From NCBI GenBank assembly GCA_025677815.1, contig JAIXMP010000002.1, forward strand, positions 1,240,001 through 1,304,000: 64,000 bases of DNA. The letters are read 5' to 3'. The notes beneath the pieces are model-generated. The model had not been told where the DNA came from. It saw only the letters and a program-made list of their open reading frames with translations, and made no database searches. Of this stretch, positions 49,582 through 61,747 are shown piece by piece. The stretch's first letter is position 1. Each line of letters opens with the position of its first letter. The position numbers and the translations under genes were made by a program. This DNA comes from Phascolomyces articulosus. Lineage: Eukaryota; Mucoromycota; Mucoromycetes; Mucorales; Lichtheimiaceae.

Positions 49582-50894
49582 GAAGGAAGAAAGAAGAGAG
49601 GGTTTGGAAAAAATAAAAGAAAAAGAAGAAAAAAGACACAATAAAATAAACAAATAATAAATAGAATAAATCACTTTATATAATATAAGAAATGTGGTTT
49701 GTTGTTGTTGATTTCTATACACATTCATATAATACATCACATTTTTTTTCAACAAGTTTATACCTTATTTGGCAATGATGATAATAAATTAACGAGAATT
49801 GAATTTGTTTGTCTTACCCCGTTCATCTTTAATAATCATTCATTTTCATCATATTACTCTTTCTTTCTTCCAAATTAGGACATTTATTCTATTTAATTTG
49901 TCCGTGAATATTGATTCTGACGAATAATCTACTGCTGAATGATGAGATGACAGAGTAACTTTTTTCTTTATCTCACTGTGCTATATTGTAAAATACTTTG
50001 TTATATCATACATATACATGTCAAGTATAAACCTTAGGTTTGAGTCTCGAAGAAGAAGACAAAAAAAAAAGATAATAGTCAATCCTATAATCCTAATTGA
50101 TAAAATATAAAATCTCATGGAAGCAACATATCATCCTCTTTTTTCCTTATTTTGCTATTATATTCTTAGTGATTTGTCAAAACCAATAATATATATTGAC
50201 AGCGATACTATTAATAATTGTATGTTGCTTGGGATGAGTGAGAAAACTATATATATGAGCATAACTATTAACCACAAGGTTGAATGATGATATGTAAATA
50301 AAATAATAGGAATAATAGGAATAAATAGCTAGACTGGATATTTTTTTTACAATAAGCAGTGACAGCTTCGAGTTTTCATTATTCCTTTCTTTCGTATTTT
50401 ACTACTATAGCTTCGTTACGATGATTTCATCTTCATTTCGATCACTTTATTTTGGTCGCTGTGTATTAAATAATGTTGTATCGCTTAAACTGTGTATTAA
50501 TTACATATATTGCTTAAATCCTAAATGGCACCGGTTTTCAAGTCTTTTTAACACCTTGACTCTCTAGCATTAATTATTGATTTCGTTGATATACGTACTG
50601 TTACTATAAAAATAAAATACTACATTCCGTTTATTTCGAAAATAATGGATAAAAAATCTCCCCATCACCACCACAACCTACTTTACATACACCGGCACAT
50701 TTTTATATATAACACATAGAAGCTAGTATATGTACAACAAATTCCTCAGTTCTTCTATTCTATGTAAATATTTTGTATATATATATATACATATTATTTT
50801 TGTGGTTTTGCATTTTTTTATTACTTATTAGTAAGTCGTACTTGTTTATAATACTATATTTTTTATATTATGGCTATCGAATTAAAACATCAGC
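49582..50894. other. 1.3-kb intergenic region
   Basis: Divergent spacer between the Sel1 gene (-) and the small secreted peptide ORF (+). AT-rich with no other credible ORF or RNA. Confidence 0.6.
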
Positions 50895-51080
50895 ATGGTT
50901 CAAGTTTCTTTCCAAACTCTCTTGCTTTATGTGGTCATCATTGTTACCACCATGGTAACCGGTACTTATTCGCAACAAAGAGCTCCTTTCACCTGTAGCA
51001 AAAAGAACATTGTCCTCCAGGTCATGAATGTGATGACCTTGGTTTTTGCGTGTCAACATACTAATGAAATACATTCTTAA
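50895..51080 (+). pseudogene. small secreted cysteine-containing peptide gene, apparently frameshifted
   Basis: ATG at 50895 opens 61 codons: a clear signal peptide (MVQVSFQTLLLYVVIIVTTM, likely cut near TYS/QQ) and a short mature part with one Cys before an A-run at about 50999-51003. After that run the annotated frame becomes unremarkable, while the adjacent frame contains four Cys within about 20 codons and stops at TAA 51062-51064. The pattern suggests a knottin- or EGF-like secreted peptide whose frame is broken by a one-base length difference in the A-run. Causes could be sequencing error, a real null allele or frameshifting. No family can be named and no function is claimed. Confidence 0.45.
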
Positions 51081-51391
51081 AAAGGAACCTATATATGAAT
51101 AATGATAATTTTGTGTAAAAAGCAAATCCTGTTTATTCGAATTTATACATCAGTAAATGATTTTTATTCTTTTGCATAAAAAAATAAGAATAAATGAATA
51201 AAGAAAAATGACCTTTACTATAGTATTAAATATATATTGAAAAAACAAATACTGCTCTGATATGAAGAATTTGAATGATGATGACCATAGACTCATTCAG
51301 AATTGAAATGACAAAGAGTTATAATACAAAAATGTTAAGAAAAGTAGCTTAAGAAATTTGTTTTTATTATTTTTATTTGATACAATTAAGT

Positions 51392-52973
51392 TTACAGCTT
51401 GGCTTCAACAGCCAAGTATTCAGCACGATTGCTCTTCTTGGCTGCAGCCTTTTCATAATCAGCCTTAGTGATAGGACGTGCTTCCACAGCTGGATTATAT
51501 CCCACATGAGGTTGAGTAAAGTTATTGTTAGCCTTCTTGTAAATGGTAACAACAACAGCACCACCCAAACCAACATTATGTTGAAGGGCATATTTGGTAT
51601 TAGGGACTTGTCGATCACCAGTCCATCGGCGCAATTGCCAAGTAAGTTCTGTGCATTGAGCCAACCCAGTGGCACCCAATGGATGACCCTTGGAAATCAA
51701 ACCACCGGAAGGATTCACAACATATTTACCACCATAAGTATTGTTACCAGAATCAATCAGTTTGTGTGCTTCACCAGGAGCACACAAACCAAGAGCATCG
51801 TAAGTGACCAATTCATTAGCAGAGAAACAATCATGCAATTCAACGACTTGAACATCGTTAGCAGTAATACCGGCTTGTTCGTAAGCACTTTGAGCAGCAC
51901 GACGTGTCATATCAGCACCACACCATTCAATGGCATCAGTGGATAACATCTTGGGAGAATCAGTAGCCATAACTTGAGCAACAATTTCAACAGCTTGGTC
52001 CATCAAACCATGCTTCAAGACGAATTCTTCAGAAGCAACAATGGAACAACCAGCACCATCAGAGGTAGGGCAGCATTGAAGCTTGGTCAAAGGACCATAG
52101 ATGGTAGGTGATTGCATGATTTGATCCAAAGTGTAGATATCACGGAATTGAGAGTAAGGATTTTTGGAACTATGTCGATGGTTCTTTTCAGCAATCTTCC
52201 CTAAATGTTCAGCAGTAGCACCATAACGACGCATGTATTCCATACCAGCATTACCTAATAAAAAACATGTTAGAATCTTGTTTCTTTTTCAATTTTAAGA
52301 AGGAATAAGCAAATAAATTAGCTGACCGAAGATCTGAGGTGCCCGCGGAGCATTGCCCTTGTATTGAACTTGTTCAGTCATCAAATTGTGGACGTGATCT
52401 ATTATATTATAAACCCATTTATCGTTATTTAGTAAAGAAATGGTGGAGTTTCCATGTTATTTTTTTAATAGAACAACCAGTTATTTACCCATAGGGGGAG
52501 TACGATCTTCCCAATGAGACTTCAAGGAACCACGTTGCATACGTTCAAAACCTAAAGCCAAGGCACAATCAACCATACCAGAGGCAATGGCATTACGAGC
52601 TTGAAGCAGAGCAGTAGAGCCAGTAGAGCAGTTGTTGTTGACGTTGATGACAGGAATTTGGGTCATACCAAGTTGATAAAGAACACGTTGGCCACTGGTA
52701 CTATCACCATAACAGAAACCGCAAGCAGCGAATTCAATTTGGTCATAAGAGACCTTGGCATCGTTTAATGCCTTGACAGCAGCTTCGAGACCAAATTCTA
52801 TAATATCATTGTATTAATATAAAGTTTACAACTATTTTTTTTTTTTTTTTGCTTGGTAGTGAAATATTAAACTCTGTTTTTTTACCTGGATAATCCACTT
52901 GTCCACGTGGCTTGATGAACTTAGACATGCCAACACCAATGACATAGACTTTGTTAGTAGGCTTCTTGACCAT
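51392..52973 (-). CDS. SCP-x type thiolase (sterol carrier protein X / 3-ketoacyl-CoA thiolase), peroxisomal
   Basis: Four exons (52973-52886, 52797-52489, 52398-52327, 52254-51392) total 1332 nt, 443 aa. Thiolase blocks are present: NNNCSTGSTALLQARN holding the acyl-accepting Cys, VELHDCFSANEL, and GGLISKGHPLGATGLAQC with the catalytic His. VYVIGVGMSKFIKPRG at the start is characteristic of the SCPx/SCP2-thiolase branch, which cleaves branched or straight 3-oxoacyl-CoA. The protein ends in AKL, a PTS1 peroxisomal signal. The C-terminal SCP2 lipid-transfer domain of animal SCPx is absent, as in fungal stand-alone thiolases of this group. It fits peroxisomal beta-oxidation. The unusual DIYTLDQIMQSPTIYGPLT block also fits this branch. 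Confidence 0.94.
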
Positions 52974-53585
52974 TTTTTTTAATGTTATGTATGAGTAAAT
53001 AAAAGAGAACAAAGAAAAATAAAAATAAAATAAAAGGGGATTCCTCTATTTTAAATGAATTTTGCATAGAGCCACAGCACGAGAAAAAGGGAAAAAATGC
53101 ATCCCACGCTACACAGGAATCTTTCCCAGGCGGGGTACTTTTACTCATCTTGAATTACAGCAAACCTCACCGCAAAGCTTGAATTTTTCCTTTGTTGAAT
53201 GGGATTATTTTTTTTTATGTTTCTGCGAAAAAATAATGCTACAATTATGTCATGTTTCTTTTTTTTTAAAAAAATATGTCAATAATAAAAATAGGTGTGG
53301 ATAATAAACGATGATGAAAAAGGAGTAAAAGAAAAAATAATACGAAAGAGGAGGAGTTGTATGAGACCCTTGCTACGAAATATAAAATATAAATGGTATA
53401 ATAATAATGATAAAATATCTATATGTTTCATGATACAATACGAAAGAAAAAGGTAGTTATATATGATAATAATAATAATAATAATAATAATGTCAAATGT
53501 ATATATGCGTGTGTGTAAGTGTGATAAGTATATATGTGTGTAAAAAGAATGAAGATGATGTGGATGAATAGAAATAGAAATCAAA
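52974..53585. other. intergenic: thiolase promoter and Iml2-like 3' region
   Basis: About 610 bp containing an AAT trinucleotide microsatellite (about 53466-53491). Otherwise AT-rich, no gene. Confidence 0.65.
53466..53491. repeat. AAT trinucleotide microsatellite
   Basis: About eight AAT units in the non-coding 3' region of the Iml2-like gene. Confidence 0.85.
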
Positions 53586-56500
53586 TTAAGCAGATAATGG
53601 TGAAACTTGCAACTCGTCTACTTTTTCCATTAAAAGTTGACAACGAACATGCAATCGACTATCCCAATCATGATGATCTCCTTCATCGACTGTTGTATTA
53701 TTACTATTTTCTTCCCGATCATCGTCTTGTTGGCTATCATCCGATTCATTGTTCGACAAGTTAGTAGTGTTATTATTTCGACGTGCATTCTGGAAATACT
53801 GTTCGGCCCGTTTGATTAGGCTACGAATTTCGGGTATAAGATATTGCAGGTCGGTATGTGTGTTTTGTTGGATCTTGAAACAGTGTAACACAGCCAATTC
53901 ATACATGGCATAAGGGATCACCCAACGATCTTCTTGTACTTGGGCTTCCATGGCCATCGTTGCTTGGAAACATTTTTCTGCCATCACAAAATCACCTTGT
54001 TCACGTACAACAGCACCAAGAATCACACGCAAAATGGCCATATTGGAATCTTGGCCAGGATGAAGTCCCTCATTGTTATTAATATTATTACGTTCATGTT
54101 GATGTTGTTCTTGATGATCAAGAGTGGTTTGTAATTGTTCTTTCATGGTCTGAAGCATTTCTTTGGATAATTGTGGAATACCATTCCAAAGATAAATAAG
54201 TTCCCATAGTGGATTGACAATCACTACTTGTTTCAATAATTCACCATCCAGTAACAAATACCGTTCCTGCATATATCCTGGATGAATAGGCCGTCGTTGG
54301 GGTTGTTGCTGTTGTGGGTATGGATAAGAAGAAGATGGAGGAGGTTGTTGCTGTGCTGCTGCTGGCATCCATTGAAGATGAGGTGGTATGTAATTCCCTT
54401 GAGATATCAGTGCATGTGCCTTTTCTCTCCATCGTTTGATTTTACGTTCTGCAAACATTTCATTCGGTAAAAGACGACCGCCTAACTGTCGTTTTCGATC
54501 TAAAATATTAGGAATTTGTTGAAATTCCATACCAGCCTTATCATATTGTTCATCGGCAAACATACAGCAAGTAGCAATATAATGATAAAATGCACGAGAC
54601 CAATTATTCATACTTTCTAATCGGAAAAACGTTTCAGATGCTTGGAAATAGTCACCAAGGAATACTTGGGCCCTAATAATCATTGAATTATTATTATATT
54701 TTCATCCATGTTGTATTCATCTCAAAAATGAATTAAACTTACCATCCCATTTCATAAACGGCTAATCCTTGTAATTGGGCCAATTCACTCACAACTAATC
54801 GATTCTTTTTAGGTGCCTCTGTACTCGATTGTTGTTGATGAGAATGATGGGATGATTCAGTCGTTTCATTCACCCATTTCTTTGTACCACCTCCTAGATC
54901 CACCCGATTAATACTATGTCGACGTCTTGCATCTCGTAAAATTTCAACTCCTTTGCGTGGTTTTCCTTCCATTTTACATAATTTCCCTTCCAACAATTCC
55001 CAGATCTTGCTATTGGGATACTTGATCTTCATATGATTCAACATGTTGCGTGTTGTTTCGGGAGTCATGGAGTTGGGTAAAAGACGTGGATGGATAAATA
55101 AAGATAGGTTGGTGAAGTAGACGAGCAAAGTCAATGCACTGAGACCTGAATATAGTCCATTGCTTTGATATGATTTTTGAAGAACGTGTAATGCAAATGG
55201 TCGTGATGAATGAAATCCAAGTGTATTGAGAATTTTGTTTACTGTTTTTTTTTGTTGTTGTGTAAAATAAGTAAAATATATAAACTCTTTTTTCAACTCT
55301 TTCTCTCCTTTATATGATATATACAGTACCTTTGGGTGGCAATAAGGAAAAAATTAAACTAAAAAGACCAATACCAAAAAATACTCCACTTTCTACCACA
55401 CCATCATGTTTTTCTTCTTCCTCTTGTTGCTGTTGTTTACTTTTCCCATGACGATTACTATGATCATGCGTGTTGTTGTTGTCACTATGATAAACACCAG
55501 AGGATGAAGTAGAAGATCGTCTGGAAGAATTCCATGAACGAATACTACTTGGTTTACGTCGTAAACTACCAGCTGTTGGTAAACCAAACAAACTAAACCG
55601 TTTTTCGTTTCTGGCCAAAGAGGATGATCCAGATGAAGGAGATACAGTGGTGGCTGATAAAGAAGAACGATTCATAAAAGGCCTTACCGTCGCTGTGGTT
55701 GTAAGAGGTGATTTTAATCCTCTAGCACTATTTTGTTGCTGTTTTCGGCGTTGTCGACCATTTTGTTTTTTTAACAAGGATGCAAAATCGCTTGGTTTTT
55801 GACCCGTCAAATGAGTAAACATATGTTCATACATTTTATAAGATTTTCGGAGTCGATAGGTTGCTTTCATGTATTCGAGCCAACTATTTCCCATAAATTG
55901 GGTGGTGGCACCCATTAATATACAATTGATTTCTAATAATTCACATTGTAGATCAAACGTTCGTCGCATATTTTTTGCCGTAATGGAAGGAGGTTGGTTT
56001 TGTTGATGTTGCTCTGTATATGGTACTTGTTCTTGATCTGGTTCTTCAGGTGCTGTCATGGCAGAATTAATGGAAGAAGAGGATGAAGAAGAAGCATTAT
56101 CATCATTAGGATTGCGACTACTATTATTACTACTCGTACTGTTACTACTGGTTGTAGCTGTGGTTGTTGATGAATTCGTAAAATCAAGGGTCGTTGAGGT
56201 ATGATTTATTTTTCCATTATGATCCGTCGTCAACTCATCATCATCAATATCATCAATATCATCATCAAATGCAATAGAGACTTGTTTTTCAGGATCATCC
56301 TCCTCACTCTCTTCATTCCCTTCAGAATTAATCGTTGTTGTCAAAGGGATCGTGGCAGGATGACGATGGTTATTACTACTATACCATCCTCGTTTTCGTA
56401 CATGTCGACGATGCTGTCTTGCCAAATCTTCTGCTGCTGCAATCCGTGCTGAAGCAATTCGAATTTTTTCAACGTCAAAAGCAAGCATGGCTTCTACATA

Positions 56501-56927
56501 AGCCATTAATGCATAAGCAACTGCATGAAACGGAGAAACGGAAGCATGTTGAGATAAAATAATTTCGGCTTGATCGAATTGGTCGTTGAGGAGTGCATCC
56601 TATCATGATGTTTTTAAAAAAAGTGTATATAAACGACACAAATGTTAGAAAAGAAGAAAAATAAATAACAAAACAGTGGCCCCAAGGGGAGGGGTCAAAG
56701 AAAGGGAGATTCAGTGAGAAGGAGATAATTGTAGCGGAAGTTACAGCCATAAAGTAAAATACACGTGTATTATATAATCCACATACCAAACCACGTTGTG
56801 CTTCCGCCACCCAGTATTCAATAAGTTCTGGTGAAGGTAATGTGTCTTGTTGTTCTGATGTTGTTCCACCCATGCCCGTATATTTTAATGTATAAGATGT
56901 CAATCTCGAAAGTTGATGGCGGAACAT
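53586..56927 (-). CDS. Iml2/TTC39 family tetratricopeptide protein
   Basis: Five coding pieces... four introns were read: 56927-56787, 56599-55330, 55241-54743, 54672-53586, giving 2997 nt, 998 aa in four exons. The Iml2 start is recognisable: DALLNDQFDQAEIILSQH followed by SPFHAVAYALMAYVEAM. A long disordered Asp/Ser/Thr/Asn insert (about 90-205) precedes LLEINCILMGATTQFMGNSW, ATYRLRKSYKMYEHMF and GVFFGIGLFSLIFSLLPPK, all typical of the family. After that come TPR-like helices (GLYSGLSALTLLVYFTNL, AQVFLGDYFQASETFFRLESMNNW). Yeast Iml2 is linked to lipid droplets, mitochondria and inclusion-body clearance. Gln-rich and Ser-rich inserts make the protein longer than usual. The correct exon number is four; family assignment is firm. 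Confidence 0.88.
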
Positions 56928-58949
56928 ATTGTGTAATACTTTTATATTAAACAAGTAACACAACCTTTACACAGACTTTTTTATCCCCCTTTTTTCTATT
57001 CTAAATGCAATGAGGGAAAATGTAATGTTATATTTTAACTTTCAATGCTTCTTGTTTTAAGATATTATAAAAGAAGAGGTGATTAGCATTTTTTTACCTT
57101 CAAGGGAAAAAAGTATAGAAAGAAGGAAAAGGAAATAAAAAACGAGAACGAGAGAGAGAGGTAAAGAAAAGAAAAGCCCATTACTAGTGTGGCATTGGCA
57201 TTATTTTTTGGTACTCCTGCTTGCTGCAGTTTATAATTATGTTATATATATATATAAATACGGATAAATATTTCTACCCAATGAAAATTGAGTACTAGGT
57301 TTGTTGTTGATTCTTCATTGGGATTGCACCTCTTCCATCTACTGGTAATCCATTCTTAAAGCAACAGTGGTTCTTGTGATTGAATATTTAGCTATGTATA
57401 AAGAAAAGCACATGATAATGCATAGTATCTTACATTAAAAGTTTTCGATCACAATAGCGTCTCATATGGTTTTATCAGTAATTATGCTGGAAAATAAGCA
57501 AATCAGATTGATCATCATTTAATTGTTGACTGATCATAATATACATATATAAACAATAGCAATTCATTAATTTGAATGATCGAGCATTGTAGTAGTTCCA
57601 TTAGCAGTAAACATGTGTTAATTAAGAAGAATTATAAAAAATTTTACCATCCAAATAAACCAGTTAATTAGATATCTGACCAAAATATAAAGAATGTATT
57701 CAATGCCATAATAATAGTTTGGCAGCCAGCAAGAACAAGACGAACCATTAGACTGGGTTCAGTAGGTTTTGTTTGTACGTAAACGGTAGAAAGATGAACG
57801 ATCTTCTTCAGGGCTCTCTTCTGTATCTAACTTGTTTCTCCTTCTTCTTCTTATTCTTCTCCCCCCCCAAAAAAAAAATGGGTTCCTGTCAGAAAATCCA
57901 CAACAAATTATTTAATCTGAAACAAATGATTACCATACTTGTTTTGGTCGTTCCTGTTTTTCGATATCTATACGAATATAACAATTAGGCTGGACACTTT
58001 TGAAGCGGAAAATAATCACTACTATAATAGTTAGTTGGTATTGTCTGTGCGGCGACACAATCATTATAGATAGTAGACATTGTTACTTATTAATAATGAA
58101 AAACCCGCTTTATGAATACCGAATTGGAGAGGCGACAGTAGAAAAGTTGTTTGAAGCATGTGCTTGATTTGACCCTCTTTTGATCGTTTTGATTAAAAAG
58201 AAAAAAGTAGTACTTTTTTTCCAGCTACTCGGTGTTTTTTTATATTGTAATGGATTGACAAAAGAGCAGTGGTACAAAATATTTCAAGTCAGCTAAATTT
58301 GGTGTTACTCAATAAAACAACACATATACTGGGGAATTTGACATTATAAAAATCATGAAGAGGATAGCCACGTTTTCACTTGGTGATCGAAAAAAGATAT
58401 TATCTTATTTGTAATATAATTAAGATCCCTGTTAAACTCTATCACAATAAGATCACTTTAACAAAGAAGTATGATAGAAAGGAAAGTAGTTATTTCGAAT
58501 GAGGAGTGTGAACTTACCAGAAACCGGAAATGCGGAAATGGATAGCGATCAGAGAGAAATTATAGAAAAAGAAAAAAAATTAATAACAGCGCGCATTTTA
58601 CCTCTTTTTCCTGCGGGGCAAAAATGAAGAATAATATGGAAAGGAACGCGGTCTGGATGTGGCGGAAATGAAAACTTGTTATTGTTGTCTATTCTTTGAT
58701 GATATACTTAAGTATGTGTCCGAAGATCGATTGATATGATTATAGATATATAAATAATAATAATCGTTAATAAATTTGTGTGTATATGTGTATGGTGTGT
58801 ATGTGCGATGGGGTAATAAGTGGTTGTTAATAAAGGGAACTATATACTTTTTGTACTACTTTACAATCCATTAGGGTTATTAATGAGGACTGTGAACACT
58901 CACACCTAATACACACAAATAATCTGTCAAACACTCAAAAATAGATAGC

Positions 58950-59250
58950 CTTTTTTTACTTTCTTTTTTTCTTTTTCTTTCACCTTTTTCTCTTTTTACT
59001 TCATCCTCATTTCTTTTCTTTTTTTTTTTTGTTCATTTTCATTTTCATTTTCATTTTCATTTCATTTTTCTTTTTGGTTTTTTGGTGATTTTTGACCTTT
59101 AATTCCATAAACCTTTTTTTCTTGTACATTATACATTTCGTTTTTTTTTTATTAAACCTCCACACACACCATTCCATTCCTTTATATTATTTCGTACGAC
59201 AATTGAAAAAAACTCCCCCCTTTTTTTCCACCCCCCCGTTTTTAATAATA
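58950..59250 (+). promoter_or_regulatory. CT-rich core promoter / leader of the G-alpha gene
   Basis: A long T/C-rich block immediately before the G-alpha start, including four CATTTT hexamers in tandem at 59034-59057. CT-rich tracts near transcription starts are known in many fungal promoters; the exact start site is not visible. Confidence 0.45.
59034..59057 (+). repeat. CATTTT hexanucleotide repeat, four full copies
   Basis: Four perfect CATTTT units followed by degenerate copies, within the CT-rich G-alpha leader. Copy number is likely to vary between strains. Confidence 0.8.
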
Positions 59251-59296
59251 TTCATAGCAACAACAACAAAAACGAACATTAAAATACATAATTAGA

Positions 59297-61182
59297 ATGG
59301 GAAATAGTCATAGTGCAAATAAAAGTAAAGCCATTGACAAACAAATTAAACATGATCAAAAACGTTTGAATCGAGAAGTCAAAATCTTACTTTTAGGTAA
59401 AGTATACCAAAAAAAGAAGAGGAGAGAAAATAACACATGCCAGAGATTTATCATATGATCCTCGTGGAAAAAATAACTAATCATCATTTCTTTTTTTAAA
59501 AAAAACTATTAACTACTACCTAACGATGATTTGATGACCAAAAGGTGCTGGTGATTCTGGTAAATCAACTGTCTTGAAACAAATGCGTCTTATCCATGCA
59601 TCCGGATTTTCTGCAGCAGAAAGAGAAGCTTTTAGACTCGTGATTTTTGGTAATATCTTATCAGCAATGCAGTCTTTATTAGAATCTATGCATGAGATGC
59701 AGTTTACTTTAGAAAAGCAATCAAACTGGGTAAAGTTTTTTTTTATCTACCAGAATAAATGACAGCATTCTTTTGTTGCTATGGTGATAAAGTGGTTGCC
59801 ATGACAACCCATCGATGTATCCATAGCAATCATAGGTTAAAAACAACTACACTAACATATATATACCGATAGGCCTATATTTCACTATTCGAATCATTAC
59901 CTATGGTAAAACATGGTATGCCTTATCCAAGTGAATATTTACAACCATTAAAATCATTATGGCAAGATTCTGGTATTCAAGAAACATTTAGAAAAGGACA
60001 TACTTTTGCCCTGAACGATAATGTTCAATTGTAAGTTTCATCCTGTATAGAATGGCCGTACCTTTGGGTTTAAAAATCTCCGCAAGATTACAGTTTATCC
60101 ATTCAACTTATTAAAAAAAATTATTATCATTTTTTAGCTTCTATAACGAACTTGATCGAGTATTTCAACTGGATTATGTACCAACAGATCAAGATATAAT
60201 ACAATGTAGAATAAAGACAACTGGTAAGTTTTATTGAAGGAGTATTGTTTGGATAGAGAGGTAATCACAATAAAAAGAAAATAAAAACTCACAAACCCGC
60301 TATTAATAGGTATTGTCGAAACTACTTTCCGTAACGGACCAATCATTTATCGAATGTGCGACGTGGGTGGTCAACGTAGTGAACGAAAGAAATGGTATAT
60401 TGGATCCATTGTTTGGGGGGGGGGAACAGAGAGAGAGAGAAAATAAGGAAAATAACACAAAGATAAAGTTGCATATTCACATTCTCAAATAATTAACCAT
60501 AAAAAAAATATAGGATTCATTGTTTTGAAAACGTTGCTTCTGTACTATTTGTTGTTGCTATTAGTGGCTATGATTGTTGCTTGGTGGAAGATCGTGATTC
60601 TGTAAGTTTCTTATTGTTATTTCTAATGAAGAATTACATCAAACTCATTTGTTTTATCTTATTTATCACTATAGAATCAGGTTCGATATATGGGGGAAAA
60701 TGGGAAAAAAACAAGAGGATGGCACTGGATAAAGAAGAAAAGAACTAAACAAGTGTGTTTTTATATAATAGATGTATGAGGCACTTATGCTTTTTGATTC
60801 GATATGTAATTCAAAATGGTTTACAAATACATCCATGATTTTATTCTTGAACAAAGTCGATGTATTCAAACGAAAACTTCGTTTTTCACCTATCAAAGCA
60901 TATTTCCCTGATTACACGGGTAATTTATTTAAATTATTTGAAAGAAACGTACACCTTAAAATTCTAATTTACTTCTATCTATAAATCACATTAGGACCCT
61001 CCAAGGATTATAATCAAGCAGCCGATTATTTCCGTAAACGATTTGAAATGTTAAATCGCAGTTCAAGAAAACAAATTTATGTGCATTATACAGTGGCTAC
61101 TGATACCCGTTTACTAGGGCATGTCATGAATTCTGTTTCTGATAGCATTCTTCATGAAAATGTTCAAACTCTTTTACTATAA
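59297..61182 (+). CDS. heterotrimeric G protein alpha subunit
   Basis: Exons 59297-59396, 59545-59729, 59873-60030, 60138-60223, 60310-60394, 60514-60601, 60675-60680, 60772-60919 and 60995-61182 total 1044 nt, 347 aa. All G-alpha motifs are present: P-loop GAGDSGKST (34-42), switch I Arg172 in RIKTTG, switch [10 protein letters not shown] (194-201) with catalytic Gln198, NKVD (263-266) and TVATDT near the end. The N-terminus MGNSHS allows N-myristoylation at Gly2, but Cys3, the usual palmitoylation site, is absent. The C-terminus (ENVQTLLL), which contacts the receptor, is atypical. Residues Asn235-Gln236 come from a 6-nt microexon that restores the conserved NxM motif. It acts at the plasma membrane downstream of GPCRs. 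Confidence 0.94.
60675..60680 (+). other. 6-nt microexon of the G-alpha gene
   Basis: AATCAG is preceded by a TATAG acceptor and followed by GTTCGA as donor; it encodes Asn-Gln. With it the protein reads DSNQMYEAL, matching the NxM before the alpha-3 helix in G-alpha proteins; without it two conserved residues are missing. The flanking introns are 73 and 91 nt. The donor is weak, so RNA evidence is needed to be sure. Confidence 0.65.
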
Positions 61183-61747
61183 AAAAACACTATATCTCTC
61201 CCTTCTTTATTCTTTCGTACTACGCCAAAAAACAAAACCATTTCGACAACCCATAAAAAGCCTAAAAAAAAGAAAAACATCATTCGATTCAAATAACCTA
61301 ACCCCCCATCACTGTCCTTTTTTTTTCTCTTTTATTATTTACTGCTTATATATTGCTCATTGAGATATACCCTAAACTTTATGGGCTATTTTTATTACAC
61401 ATCTGAACTCTCTCTCTCACACACACACTTAAACTTACTACTACTACTACTATTACTCTCTATTACTACAATTTCTTTTCTTGTAAATTTATCTACTTAT
61501 ACATTTCTTTTTTTATACACTTAAATACTCCATTACACTACACTTATAAAAAAAAGAAACTCTTTGTATTTTTTTTTCATCATTCTATTCTCGCATGTAT
61601 GACCTTATAGAATAATTCTAGAATGCGTAATTTTTTTGAGTAACAAAAAAAAAGGATGCTGGGGTGATGTGAATAAGAGCATAGTATAAGATGGTGATTG
61701 AGAAAATGCAAATGTGTAGGATTGATATATATAAAAAGAATGTATGT
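61183..61747. other. convergent 3' intergenic region
   Basis: Between the G-alpha (+) and RRP7 (-) 3' ends. AT-rich, with short CT/CA-rich stretches around 61405-61455. No gene seen. Confidence 0.65.

Larger units (their letters stand above)
56928..59296. other. 2.4-kb divergent intergenic region with CT-rich G-alpha leader
   Basis: Mostly AT-rich without a credible ORF; a 71-codon frame at 57773-57988 is low-complexity. From about 58950 to 59250 the + strand is strongly T/C-rich, ending about 45 bp before the G-alpha ATG. Confidence 0.6.

Noticed and set aside
50872..50997. Overlapping + ORF starting MAIELKHQHG
   Set aside because: Short, without signal peptide or family features; the frame starting at 50895 has a clear signal sequence.
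60681..60765. 24-residue in-frame extension after the G-alpha microexon
   Set aside because: The remaining intron would be about 19 nt, too short to splice, and the insert would break a conserved helix.
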